In this document: positions 24,464-31,955 of the stretch, one piece after another
Layout: every line of letters begins with the position of its first letter
Numbering within the stretch: position 1 is the stretch's first letter
DNA from: an uncultured Oscillospiraceae bacterium
GTDB taxonomy: Bacteria; Bacillota; Clostridia; Oscillospirales; Oscillospiraceae
NCBI GenBank assembly: GCA_934597585.1
Contig: CAKTSA010000018.1
Span: 1-31,955 of the forward strand
Length of the DNA: 31,955 nt
Direction of reading: 5' to 3'
The notes under the pieces: model-generated
The model's input: the letters and a program-made list of their open reading frames with translations, nothing else
What the model was told of the DNA's origin: nothing
Databases searched by the model: none
Made by a program: the position numbers and the translations under genes

Positions 24464-24505
24464 TTATGTACCATTTTTGTACCCATAAAGGCCCTTAATG
24501 TACCA
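24464..24505 (+). promoter_or_regulatory. Helically phased TGTACC repeats before the BceAB-like genes
   Basis: TGTACC occurs at 24467-24472, 24478-24483 and 24499-24504, spaced 11 and 21 bases apart, that is about one and two helical turns. The outer two are in the longer context TTATGTACCA / TTAATGTACCA. Such phasing fits binding of a dimeric or multimeric regulator on one face of the DNA. No clear -35/-10 pair is seen. Confidence 0.45.
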
Positions 24506-24543
24506 ATTAAATTGCATAAATATCCCATAAAGGAGCAACTGCC

Positions 24544-25308
24544 ATGAATATATTGCAAGTCACCGACCTGCGCAAGGTCTACACCACCCGCTTCGGCGGC
24601 CAGCAGGTGGAGGCCCTGCGGGCCGTTACCTTCTCCGTGGAGCAGGGCGAATTCGTCGCCGTCATGGGCGAGTCCGGCTCCGGCAAGACCACCCTTTTGA
24701 ACATCCTGGCGGCCCTGGATACCCCCACCTCCGGCCAGGTGCTGCTGGAGGGCAAGGACATCTCAGACGGCAAGGCCGCCGACATGGCCGCCTTCCGCCG
24801 GGACCACCTGGGCTTCGTGTTCCAGGACTTCAACCTGCTGGACACCTTTACCCTGGAGGACAACATCTATCTCCCCCTGGTGCTGGCGGGGAAGAAGTAC
24901 CAGGAGATGCACCGGGCGCTGCTGCCCCTGGCGGAGCAGCTGGGCATCGAAAAGCTGCTGAAGAAGTACCCCTATGAGGTGTCCGGCGGCCAGAAGCAGC
25001 GGGTCGCCGTGGCCCGGGCCATGATCACCCATCCCCGCATCCTGCTGGCCGACGAGCCCACCGGCGCCCTGGATTCCAAGTCCACCGACGAGCTGCTGGA
25101 CCTGTTCGCCGCCCTGCACCGGGAGGGGCAGACCATCCTCATGGTGACCCACTCCGTCAAGGCCGCCAGCCGGGCCGGACGTGTGCTGTTCCTGAAGGAT
25201 GGCCAGGTCTTCTACCAGCTCCACCGGGAAAACGACACCGACACCCAGTTCTACCAGCGGATCTCCCACGCGCTGACGGCGCTGACCACAGGCGGTGATG
25301 CCCAATGA
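24544..25308 (+). CDS. ABC transporter ATP-binding protein (BceA/MacB-like)
   Basis: Encodes 254 residues; ATG 24544 behind AAAGGAG. Walker A GESGSGKTT (42-50), Q-loop FVFQDFNLLD (91-100), complete signature VSGGQKQR (146-153), Walker B ILLADEP (166-172), D-loop GALD and switch His in MVTHSVKAAS. This is the MacB/LolD/BceA class that works with FtsX-like permeases, often in resistance to peptide antibiotics. The stop overlaps the permease start as ATGA. The BceRS-type two-component system that often accompanies such genes is absent. Confidence 0.93.
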   Translation: MNILQVTDLRKVYTTRFGGQQVEALRAVTFSVEQGEFVAVMGESGSGKTTLLNILAALDTPTSGQVLLEGKDISDGKAADMAAFRRDHLGFVFQDFNLLDTFTLEDNIYLPLVLAGKKYQEMHRALLPLAEQLGIEKLLKKYPYEVSGGQKQRVAVARAMITHPRILLADEPTGALDSKSTDELLDLFAALHREGQTILMVTHSVKAASRAGRVLFLKDGQVFYQLHRENDTDTQFYQRISHALTALTTGGDAQ

Positions 25309-26939
25309 GCCTCTATACCCGTCTGGCCTGGGACGGCATCCGGAAAAACAGAAAGCTGTACCTGCCCTATCTTCTCACCTGTGTGGGCATGGTGACCACC
25401 TATTACCTGATGGGGGCGCTGCGGGACAGCCCGCTGCTGTTCGCCATACGGGGCGGCAACAGCTCCCGCATGGTGCTGTCGCTGGGCTGCATGGTCATCG
25501 CCGTGTTCTCGGCGCTGCTGCTGTTCTACACCAGCTCATTCCTGGTGCGGCGGCGGCAGCGGGAGTTCGGATTGTACCACGTGCTGGGCCTGGGCAAGCG
25601 GCACATCGCCCTGCTGTGCGCCATCGAGACGCTGATGACTGCCGCCATCGCCCTGGCGGCGGGACTGATCCTGGGGGTGGGCCTGTCCTTCGCCGCCCAG
25701 CTGGGCCTGCGGGCCACCATCCGGGAGACGGTGGACTTCACCTTCACGGTGGATGCGTCCGCCCTGGCGGAGACGGCGCTGATCTATCTGGCCATCTTTG
25801 CCCTGACGCTGCTGATCACCGTGATCAAGGTGGGCCGGAGCACCGCCATATCCCTGCTGCGCAGCGAGAACCACGGGGAAAAGCCGCCCCGGGGCAACCT
25901 GGTCATCGCCCTGGCGGGGGCGGTGCTGCTGGCGGTGGCCTACGGCATGGCGGTGTCCATCCAGGAGCCGCTGAAGGCGCTGGCCATGTTCTTCATCGCG
26001 GTGATCCTGGTGATCCTGGCCACGTATCTGCTGTTCGTGGCCGGCAGCGTGACCCTGTGCCGGCTGCTGCAAAAGAACCGGGCGTACTACTACCAGCCCC
26101 GGCACTTCGTGTCGGTGTCCTCCATGGCCTACCGGATGAAGCGCAACGGCGCGGGACTGGCCTCCATCTGTATCCTGGCCACCATGGTGCTGGTGATGCT
26201 GTCCTCCTCCGCCTGCCTGTACCTGGGGGCGGAGGACAGCCTGAGCGCCAGCTATCCCCACCAGTTCGACGTGACCGTGTGGGCCAGCGACGCCGACGCG
26301 CTGCCGGCGCTGGAGGAGAAGCTGGACGCCGTGGGCGTCCCCTACGGCGTGGACATCTGGCGGCAGGGAACAGTGAGCCGGGACGGAGAGAGGACCGCCT
26401 GGTCGGCGGCGTTTGACACCGCCCTCTCCCGGGAGCAGCAGCTGGCCCTGGCCCGGGATATCGACGAGACGCTGAACGACCCGGACACCACGTGGGGCTA
26501 CGCCCGCTCCTATCGGGCGGAGGCTGCCGACGAGTTCTACGGCACCTATGGCAGCCTGTTCTTCATCGGCATCGTTCTGAGCGTGCTGTTCATCTGCGCC
26601 GCGGTGCTGATCATCTACTACAAGCAGCTGTGCGAGGGGTACGAGGACCAGCCCCGGTTCGCCATCATGCAGAAGGTGGGCATGACGGCGGCGGACATCC
26701 GCCGCAGCGTCAACTCCCAGCTGCTGACGGTGTTCTTCCTGCCCCTGGCGGGGGCGGCGCTGCACATGGCGTTTGCCTTCCCTATGATCCGGCGGATGCT
26801 GCTGCTCTTCCAGTTGCAGAACACGGGGCTGTTCGTGGCCACGGCTCTTATCAGCTTCGCTGTGCTGGCGGTGGTGTACACGCTGGTGTACAAGGTCACG
26901 TCCAATGCGTACTATCGGATCGTGAAGAATGCTATTTGA
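25305..26939 (+). CDS. FtsX-like ABC permease (BceB-like)
   Basis: Encodes 544 residues. About ten membrane helices: one near 18-36, a triple block 53-175 with the FtsX motif RRRQREFGLYHVLGLGKRHI, two near 198-250, one near 285-308, then a soluble extracytoplasmic region of about 100 residues (310-415), and three at the end. The large sensor domain of classic BceB is about twice as long, and total length here is about 100 residues shorter than BceB. So it may be a reduced member that detects another ligand. It is coupled to the ATPase gene by a 4-base overlap and ends at a strong terminator. Confidence 0.9.
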   Translation: MSLYTRLAWDGIRKNRKLYLPYLLTCVGMVTTYYLMGALRDSPLLFAIRGGNSSRMVLSLGCMVIAVFSALLLFYTSSFLVRRRQREFGLYHVLGLGKRHIALLCAIETLMTAAIALAAGLILGVGLSFAAQLGLRATIRETVDFTFTVDASALAETALIYLAIFALTLLITVIKVGRSTAISLLRSENHGEKPPRGNLVIALAGAVLLAVAYGMAVSIQEPLKALAMFFIAVILVILATYLLFVAGSVTLCRLLQKNRAYYYQPRHFVSVSSMAYRMKRNGAGLASICILATMVLVMLSSSACLYLGAEDSLSASYPHQFDVTVWASDADALPALEEKLDAVGVPYGVDIWRQGTVSRDGERTAWSAAFDTALSREQQLALARDIDETLNDPDTTWGYARSYRAEAADEFYGTYGSLFFIGIVLSVLFICAAVLIIYYKQLCEGYEDQPRFAIMQKVGMTAADIRRSVNSQLLTVFFLPLAGAALHMAFAFPMIRRMLLLFQLQNTGLFVATALISFAVLAVVYTLVYKVTSNAYYRIVKNAI

Positions 26940-26941
26940 TG

Positions 26942-26979
26942 AAAAAGTCCTTGACCGGGAAGGGGTCAAGGACTTTTTT
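26942..26979 (+). terminator. Terminator of the BceAB-like operon
   Basis: AAAAAGTCCTTGACC (26942-26956) pairs perfectly with GGTCAAGGACTTTTT (26964-26978). It starts 3 bases after the permease stop. Confidence 0.93.
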
Positions 26980-26982
26980 CGG

Positions 26983-27428
26983 GGTGTTTCGCGCTCCGGC
27001 GCGACCTACTTTTGCCCGTGGCGGTAAAAGTAGGCAAAAACGCCAGAAGGAACCTCCGGTTCCTTCACTTCCGGGCGTGCTGTACCTTGTGCAAATATGC
27101 TGCACTTTACCACACGATTGCGTGGGATTCTCTTTGCCGATTCGCAAAAAGGATCGTCTCAGCACCAGCGCCGCTGCCGCTGATGCCAACGCCGAACAAC
27201 GCTGCTGGTTCTACCGTTGATCACGTCAGCGGCTGCGGCGCAGAAGATGAGTCGATGCGTCTTGCGCGGCGATAACAACCCGTTTCTGTGACCGCGTGGT
27301 ACAAAGTCACAAACCAACGACAAAAAATAGCGCGCAGGAAGTCTTGAAACCTGGGTTTCAAGCGGCCTTTTTGGACACTTTTGGGGCCGTGGCCAAAAGT
27401 GCCCCGCGCCCGAAGGCGCGGAATATCC
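26983..27428. repeat. Composite palindromic element B (two half-units, six terminal hairpins)
   Basis: Same architecture and size as element A. Hairpin 1: CGCGC/GCGCG (26990-27003) left, CCGCGCC/GGCGCGG (27404-27421) right. Hairpin 2: CTACTTTT/AAAAGTAG (27006-27033) left, CACTTTTGG/CCAAAAGTG (27376-27401) right. Hairpin 3: AAGGAACC/GGTTCCTT (27047-27065) left, CTTGAAAC/GTTTCAAG (27343-27362) right. The left half of B matches the inverted right half of A most closely, through a core that includes GATCGTCTCAGC and GCGCCGCTGCCGCTGATGCC. The gap 26980-27454 holds no other feature and no supported gene. Confidence 0.8.
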
Positions 27429-27454
27429 TTTCACCCACGGAGCGCGAAATGCCT

Positions 27455-28201
27455 TCACCCCAAATAGAAATCCATCGCCAGCATAAGGCAGAAGCCCAGC
27501 AGCAATGCGACAAGGTTTTTGCGGCCCCGGCAGGCGGGGATCATGTCGTCGCAGATGATATACAGCATGGCGCCTCCGGCGAAGGCCAGCAGAAACGGCA
27601 GCACCGCCGCGCTGAGGGACGCGGTGGCGTAGCCCAGCAGCGTTCCGGCGATCTCCACCACGCCGGTGGACATAGCCAGCAGCAGCGTTCGCCGGGGCGG
27701 GATGCCCACGTGGAGCATAGGGGCGATGAGCACCATGCCCTCCGGCAGGTTCTGCAGGGCGATGCCCCCGGCGATGGCCAGGGCGCGGGGGATGTCCTCC
27801 GTGCCGAAGCCTACTCCGGCGGCCAGGCCCTCCGGCAGATTATGGATGGCCATGGCGGCCACGAACAGCAGCACCCGCTGCCGTTGGGGCGAGGGCCGGG
27901 CGTCGGCGGCCAGGCCGGAGAGGTGCTGCATCCGGGCGGCCAGGCTCTCCAGCAGCAGCAAAAACGCCGCGCCGCACAGGATGCCTGTGGAGGTGACGAG
28001 GACGGCCCAGGGGCCGCCGCCCTCCAGGGACGGCAGGATCAGCCCTGCCACGGCGGCGCTGAGCATGATACCGGCGGCGAAGGACAGCACCGTCTCGCCG
28101 CCTGCCAGCCGGGCCGCGCCCCGGAAGCAGTAGCCCCCCACCGCCCCCAGCATGGTGGCCCCGCCCACGACCAGGGCGGTGAGAAAAACGATCAGAAACA
28201 T
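27455..28201 (-). CDS. ZIP-family metal transporter (GufA/ZupT-like)
   Basis: Encodes 248 residues; ATG 28201 with AAAGGG 8 bases upstream, preferred to a GTG three codons earlier. About eight membrane helices. The metal-binding motifs of helices 4 and 5 are intact: AIHNLPEGLAAGVGFG (119-133, His120, Asn121, Glu124) and ALQNLPEGM (148-156). The Gln-Asn form in helix 5 is usual in the GufA/ZupT group. ZIP proteins carry Zn2+ and other divalent cations into the cytoplasm. It lies downstream of mrp on the same strand, with a hairpin at 28264-28294 between them, so co-transcription is doubtful. Confidence 0.92.
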   Translation of the reverse strand: MFLIVFLTALVVGGATMLGAVGGYCFRGAARLAGGETVLSFAAGIMLSAAVAGLILPSLEGGGPWAVLVTSTGILCGAAFLLLLESLAARMQHLSGLAADARPSPQRQRVLLFVAAMAIHNLPEGLAAGVGFGTEDIPRALAIAGGIALQNLPEGMVLIAPMLHVGIPPRRTLLLAMSTGVVEIAGTLLGYATASLSAAVLPFLLAFAGGAMLYIICDDMIPACRGRKNLVALLLGFCLMLAMDFYLG

Positions 28202-28263
28202 GAAATGCACCCTTTCTGTGGTGTGAAATGACGTGCTATTTTCATGGTATGCGGAATAAAATA

Positions 28264-28294
28264 AAGCTGTGCGGCTCTGACCGCACAGCTTTTT
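28264..28294. terminator. Bidirectional terminator between mrp and the ZIP gene
   Basis: AAGCTGTGCGG pairs perfectly with CCGCACAGCTT around CTCTGA. A T run follows on the plus strand and TTTATTTT on the minus strand, ending the mrp transcript. Confidence 0.85.
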
Positions 28295-28301
28295 TGGTGA
28301 T

Positions 28302-29126
28302 TTACTTCAAAATCGCCTCCACCGCGGGGTTCAGCCAGTCGCCGTGGAAGTCCTCGATGTTGCCTGCGTCCACCAGCTTGGCCAGGGCGGGGTCGATGGG
28401 CATTTTGGCCAGCAGGGGCACGCCGTAGCGGGCGGCGGCCTCCTCGGTCTTGCCCTCGCCGAAGAGATAGAGCTTCTTGCCGCAGTCGGGGCACTGGAGG
28501 TAGCTCATGTTCTCCACCAGGCCCACAATGGGGATGTTCATCATCTGGGCCATCTTCACGGCCTTTTCCACCACCATGGTCACCAGCTCCTGGGGGCTGG
28601 CCACGATGATGACGCCGTCCACCGGCAGGGACTGGAACACGTTCAGCGCCACGTCGCCGGTGCCGGGAGGCATATCCACGAACATGTAGTCCACGTCGTC
28701 CCAGATCACGTCGCCCCAGAACTGCTGCACCACGCCGCCGATGACGGGGCCCCGCCAGATGACCGGGTCGGTCTCGTGCTCCAGCAGCAGGTTGACGCTC
28801 ATCAGCTGGATGCCGGTGCGGCTCTCCACAGGGAGGATGGCGTCGCCCACGGCGCCGGCCCGGTGGTGGATGCCAAAGGCCCGGGGAATGGAGGGGCCGG
28901 TGATGTCGGCGTCCAGAATGGCTACGTTGTAGCCCTCGCGCCGGACGGCCACCGCCAGCTGGCTGGTGACCATGGACTTGCCCACGCCGCCCTTGCCGGA
29001 CACGATGCCGTAGACCTTGCCCACCCGGCAGCCGGGGCGGAGGGGCTTCTTCTCAAATACGTTGGCTTCCTTGCGCTCGCCGCAGCTTTCGCCGCAGGTG
29101 CTGCAATCATGGGTGCATTCGCTCAT
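28302..29126 (-). CDS. Mrp/Nbp35-type Fe-S cluster carrier ATPase
   Basis: Encodes 274 residues; ATG 29126 behind AAAAGGAG. A P-loop NTPase of the Mrp/Nbp35 family, which binds and transfers Fe-S clusters. Visible: deviant Walker A SGKGGVGKS (43-51), DADITGPS (72-79), DMPPGTGD (151-158), and the family cluster-binding CPDC (212-215). An N-terminal cysteine cluster C4-x3-C8-x2-C11-x3-C15 adds a second site, as in Nbp35-like members. It is 32 bases downstream of the zinc-ribbon gene, so the two are probably co-transcribed. Confidence 0.93.
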   Translation of the reverse strand: MSECTHDCSTCGESCGERKEANVFEKKPLRPGCRVGKVYGIVSGKGGVGKSMVTSQLAVAVRREGYNVAILDADITGPSIPRAFGIHHRAGAVGDAILPVESRTGIQLMSVNLLLEHETDPVIWRGPVIGGVVQQFWGDVIWDDVDYMFVDMPPGTGDVALNVFQSLPVDGVIIVASPQELVTMVVEKAVKMAQMMNIPIVGLVENMSYLQCPDCGKKLYLFGEGKTEEAAARYGVPLLAKMPIDPALAKLVDAGNIEDFHGDWLNPAVEAILK

Positions 29127-29158
29127 TGTTACGTCTCCTTTTTCTTCTCAAATCACAA

Positions 29159-29476
29159 TCAATATTCATCCTGCGGGCCATAGGTATAGCCGCACAGGGG
29201 GCACTTGGGATAATCAAAATCGTGGTGGGTGCCGCACACGGGACAGGTGCGCTGGGGCAGATCGCTGTCGCCTATATCCACTGTGGGCGCGACATCGCCG
29301 CCGGAGAAAAACTCCAGCTTTCCGCAATGGGGGCATGCCATGATAGATACTTTCAACGATCCGGCGACCAGGTTGGGCCAGTCGCCCAGCAGCCAGCTGG
29401 TCTGTCCCAGCTGCAATTTTTCCTGTCCCACAAAGCGCATAGCGGTACCGCAGCGCAGACAATCGAACTGTGCCAT
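29159..29476 (-). CDS. Small protein with four CxxC pairs (zinc-ribbon-like)
   Basis: Encodes 105 residues; ATG 29476 behind AAGGAGGAC. Cysteine pairs: CLRC near residue 6, CPHC near 48, CPVC near 78 and CPLC near 91. So two zinc ribbons are likely, one split across the N-terminal half and one compact at the C-terminus. Between the first two pairs is a hydrophobic stretch (TSWLLGDWPNLVAGSL). I do not recognise a specific function; proteins of this kind bind nucleic acid or act as metal-bound adaptors. Its position just before an Fe-S carrier gene is the only functional hint. Confidence 0.75.
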   Translation of the reverse strand: MAQFDCLRCGTAMRFVGQEKLQLGQTSWLLGDWPNLVAGSLKVSIMACPHCGKLEFFSGGDVAPTVDIGDSDLPQRTCPVCGTHHDFDYPKCPLCGYTYGPQDEY

Positions 29477-29506
29477 AGGGGAGTCCTCCTTGTCGTCATA
29501 TTATAA

Positions 29507-29535
29507 TGTATAACACCAAACGCTGCCGCTTGCAA
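29507..29535 (-). promoter_or_regulatory. Promoter of the zinc-ribbon/mrp operon
   Basis: On the minus strand TTGCAA (29530-29535), 17 bases, TATACA (29507-29512); a second -10-like TATAAT lies just downstream. It falls immediately after the stop of the preceding ATPase gene. Confidence 0.55.
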
Positions 29536-29537
29536 GC

Positions 29538-31727
29538 TTATATTGCCAGCAGCGTGACGTTTTCATGCCCGTCCAGATACGCGCTCTCACGCTTCTGGCA
29601 GGTGAAGAGCAGGATCTGCCGCTGTTCGCTCTCCTCCAGCAGATAGTCCAGCGCCGCGTGGAGCCGGTCGTCGTCGAAGCTCAGCAGCGCGTCGTCCAGG
29701 ATCAGGGGGACGTGCTTGTCCTCCGGCAGCACCAGATCGCAGATGGCCAGGCGCACCGCCAGGTACAGCTGGTCGGCGGCGCCTTGACTCAGCAGTTGGA
29801 CGCTGCGCTGGGCGCCCTGGCTGTCGGTCTCCAGGGTGAAGTCCCGGCTCAGCAGGACCTTCTGATAGCGGCCGGCGGTGATCTTGCTGAAAATTTCCGC
29901 TGCCCGCGCCCCCAGGGCGGGGGAGAAGCGGTTCTGCAGGGTAGTGTTGGCCTCGTCCAGCACCGTCATGGCCAGGGCGATGGCGTCGTATTCCGCCTGC
30001 AGCTCCTGCAGCTGCTGATGCTTTTGCGTCAGCTGGGCCGCCAGATCGTCGTCGCTGCCCAGGGTGCGCAGCTGGCCGGTGAGGGTGTCCAGCCGGGAGC
30101 GGGCGTTCTGCTGCAGCAGGGTCACCTGGGGCAGCCGCGCAGCCAGCTCATTTTGCGAGAGCAGGGGCTGGGGCAGGGGGACGTCCGAATCGGGCAGGGG
30201 GCCCTCCGGCAGGTGCTGGCGCAGCAGGTCCCGGCGCATGGCGGCGTCTCGGGCCTCCTGGCGGGCGGCGGACAGGGCGGCGCGCCGCTGCCGCAGTTGG
30301 TCCAGGGCCACCTGGGCGCCGTTCGGATCCGCGGCGGCGGGGGCGTAGGGCTGCAGGGCCGACAGCAGCGTCAACAGCTGCTGCTGATAGGCGTCGGACA
30401 GCCCGGCGGCGGCTGCGGCAGACTGCTGACTGCGCTGGGCGGTGTCCTGCTGGTGCTGCAGCAGGGGGAGGTAATCCGCCATCTGGGCCTCCAGGGCAGC
30501 ACGGTCCGCGGCGGCCTTCTCCCGGGCGGCCGCGGCGTTTTTTCGCTGCAAAAGAGAGGAGATGAGAAGCACCAGGCCGCTCACCGCCAGCGCGGCGAAG
30601 AGATACAGCAGCGGCGGCGTGTGGCGGAGGATCAGCGCCAGGCCGCCGCTGACGGTCAGCAGTGCGCCGGCCAGGGGCAGCAGGGGAGAGGGCGCGTCGG
30701 GCGCGGCGATCGATTCCAGCTTGGCCTGACAGGCGGCCTCGTCATTGGGGTACAGGGGGTGGGCGGCACAGCGGGCCGCGGCGTCCTCTGCCTCGGCCCT
30801 GCGAGCCTGGGCCTCCGCCTGGGCCTGCTGCAGCGTGGCCTGGGAGGCCTGCAGGGCGGCGCACTGGCCCTCCATCCGGGTCAGCAGGGCGTCCTCCGGC
30901 AGGGCTGCGGCGGATTCCGCCAGCAGCCAGGCGGCCTTGCGCTCCGCCTCTTCGGCGGCGGTCTGGGCCTCGTGGTACTGCCGGACGCCGTCCAGGCGCT
31001 GGCGCTGCTGCCACAGGGCCTGCTGGGTCTGCAGGTCCTCCGCCTGGCGGGACAGGCTGTCCAGCTGCTGCTGGGCGGTCTCCGCCTGGCGGGCCAGGTC
31101 GGAGCGGTGGGCCAGCTGGCGCTCCAGGTCGTCGATCTCCCGCTCCAGGGCGGGGATCTGGCCGGTGGTGCGGTTGCTGCGGCGGCGGTTCAGCTGCTTT
31201 TTCAGCCGGTCCCGTACCTCGGTGTAGGACACGTCCTCCTCGCCGGTGGTGATGAGGGCGGCGATGCGCCGCTCCAGCTCCGCGTCGCTGTCCACCGCCA
31301 ACGCGCTCTGGCGGATGAAGGCGCTGCGCTCGAAGACCTCCCGGGGCACGCCCAGCAGCGTCTCGCCGGCGTTCTGGCCGTCCATGCCCGGCACGGCGTC
31401 GGCGGTGCCGGTGTAGGTGCAGGTGAAGTGGCCCATGGGGGCGTTGGCCCGGCGGGTGTCGCGGCTGAGAGTCAGCTGCGTGCCGGCGCTGTCCGTCACC
31501 TGCAGCTGCCCCCGCATGGCGGCGCCGCTCCACGGCGCGAAGCGGTTCTTGTCCGCCATCGCGCCCCGGTCCCGGGTGCTCAGGCCATAGAGCATGATCC
31601 GCAGGAAGTGGCTCCAGGTGGATTTGCCCGACTCGTTGGGGGCGTAGATGCAGTTCAGCCCCGGCTGAAGGGACAGGGTCCGGTCCTGCAATTTTCCAAA
31701 TGTGGCGCGCATTTCCTGAATTTCCAC
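29538..31727 (-). CDS. YhaN/SbcC-like AAA ATPase with central membrane hairpin
   Basis: Encodes 729 residues from GTG 31727, which follows GGAGGAC; longer in-frame starts lack a ribosome-binding site. N-terminal ATPase half: Walker A APNESGKST (29-37). Two long Gln/Ala/Arg-rich coiled coils flank two hydrophobic segments near residues 350-400 (LPLAGALLTVSGGLALIL and YLFAALAVSGLVLLISSLL). C-terminal half: signature LLSQGAADQLYLAVRLAI and Walker B PLILDDALLSFDDDR. This is the SMC/Rad50-type layout, and the central membrane hairpin matches YhaN. YhaN is usually paired with an SbcD-like nuclease (YhaO), which is not adjacent here. Likely a membrane-linked DNA-handling role; this is inference. Confidence 0.85.
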   Translation of the reverse strand: MEIQEMRATFGKLQDRTLSLQPGLNCIYAPNESGKSTWSHFLRIMLYGLSTRDRGAMADKNRFAPWSGAAMRGQLQVTDSAGTQLTLSRDTRRANAPMGHFTCTYTGTADAVPGMDGQNAGETLLGVPREVFERSAFIRQSALAVDSDAELERRIAALITTGEEDVSYTEVRDRLKKQLNRRRSNRTTGQIPALEREIDDLERQLAHRSDLARQAETAQQQLDSLSRQAEDLQTQQALWQQRQRLDGVRQYHEAQTAAEEAERKAAWLLAESAAALPEDALLTRMEGQCAALQASQATLQQAQAEAQARRAEAEDAAARCAAHPLYPNDEAACQAKLESIAAPDAPSPLLPLAGALLTVSGGLALILRHTPPLLYLFAALAVSGLVLLISSLLQRKNAAAAREKAAADRAALEAQMADYLPLLQHQQDTAQRSQQSAAAAAGLSDAYQQQLLTLLSALQPYAPAAADPNGAQVALDQLRQRRAALSAARQEARDAAMRRDLLRQHLPEGPLPDSDVPLPQPLLSQNELAARLPQVTLLQQNARSRLDTLTGQLRTLGSDDDLAAQLTQKHQQLQELQAEYDAIALAMTVLDEANTTLQNRFSPALGARAAEIFSKITAGRYQKVLLSRDFTLETDSQGAQRSVQLLSQGAADQLYLAVRLAICDLVLPEDKHVPLILDDALLSFDDDRLHAALDYLLEESEQRQILLFTCQKRESAYLDGHENVTLLAI

Positions 31728-31761
31728 GGTGGTGTCCTCCTGGGTTGTGACAATTATATAT

Positions 31762-31790
31762 AGTATAGCACAGCGGCGGCGGAATGTCAT
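31762..31790 (-). promoter_or_regulatory. Promoter of the YhaN-like gene
   Basis: On the minus strand ATGACA (31785-31790), 17 bases, TATACT (31762-31767). The short leader leads to the GTG start at 31727. Confidence 0.6.
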
Positions 31791-31815
31791 CCCAAACCCA
31801 TTTTTGGGTCACCAG

Positions 31816-31874
31816 AAAAAATTTTCAAAAATTTGAAAAAAGATGTTGACATTTTATGAATACAGTGGTAAGAT
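31816..31874 (+). promoter_or_regulatory. Strong promoter with UP element, probably of an rRNA operon
   Basis: TTGACA (31846-31851), 17 bases, TAAGAT (31869-31874), preceded by an A/T-only-like stretch (AAAAAATTTTCAAAAATTTG) in the UP-element position. The following 80 bases hold no start codon with a ribosome-binding site; instead there is GTACCTTGTAAATTAAACAAC, a form common in rRNA leaders. The gene it serves lies beyond the window. Confidence 0.6.
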
Positions 31875-31955
31875 ATCAACTGTTCCGCGGTTGTGGAGCG
31901 TGTACCTTGTAAATTAAACAACGAACGAAACGAAAAGCACCAGACGGGAGCGCAT

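Overview
The window is a GC-rich stretch of a Gram-positive chromosome. Strong AGGAGG-type ribosome-binding sites, TTGACA/TATAAT promoters with 17-base spacers, a MurT/GatD pair, a YtrA-type GntR regulator and BceAB-like ABC genes all point to Clostridia. The high GC and the many intergenic hairpin repeats suggest a gut Oscillospiraceae-type organism; that last step is inference, since no rRNA gene is present.

Layout. 1-148: start of an IS1182-type transposase cut by the window edge, followed by a cluster of GTAG-headed hairpin repeats. 533-2054: three small regulatory genes. 2246-7423 (minus): mnmG, a cyclase/formamidase-like hydrolase, murT, gatD and a membrane-anchored protein, apparently one operon from a TTGCGT-17-TATAAT promoter. 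7554-7860: a short transcription unit with a consensus promoter and only tiny ORFs. 7993-9820: KdpD/KdpE-like two-component system without kdp genes. 10070-17737: an NSS sodium symporter and three tandem NhaC-type antiporters, each antiporter with its own promoter and terminator. 18070-19089 (minus): an ATP-grasp protein. 19320-22451: autoregulated YtrA-type regulator, ABC ATPase and permease. 23087-26939: a family 2 glycosyltransferase and a BceAB-like ABC transporter. 27455-31727 (minus): ZIP metal transporter, Mrp/Nbp35 P-loop protein, zinc-ribbon protein and a YhaN/SbcC-like ATPase. The right edge holds a strong UP-element promoter and a leader that looks like that of an rRNA operon.

How genes work together. 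The KdpDE-like pair, NSS symporter and three NhaC antiporters could form a cation/sodium-coupled transport region, but no regulatory link is proven. The murT-gatD pair has a normal MurT, while GatD lacks the cysteine and histidine expected for glutaminase activity.

Most unusual structure. Two intergenic elements of about 445 bp (22509-22953 and 26983-27428) share one architecture. Each is a near-palindrome of two diverged half-units. Every half-unit carries three successive hairpins, and the loop of the second can pair with a segment just inside it. The sequences of stems and pseudoknot differ among the four half-units while pairing is kept. The two elements flank the glycosyltransferase/ABC segment. 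I do not recognise a named family for them.
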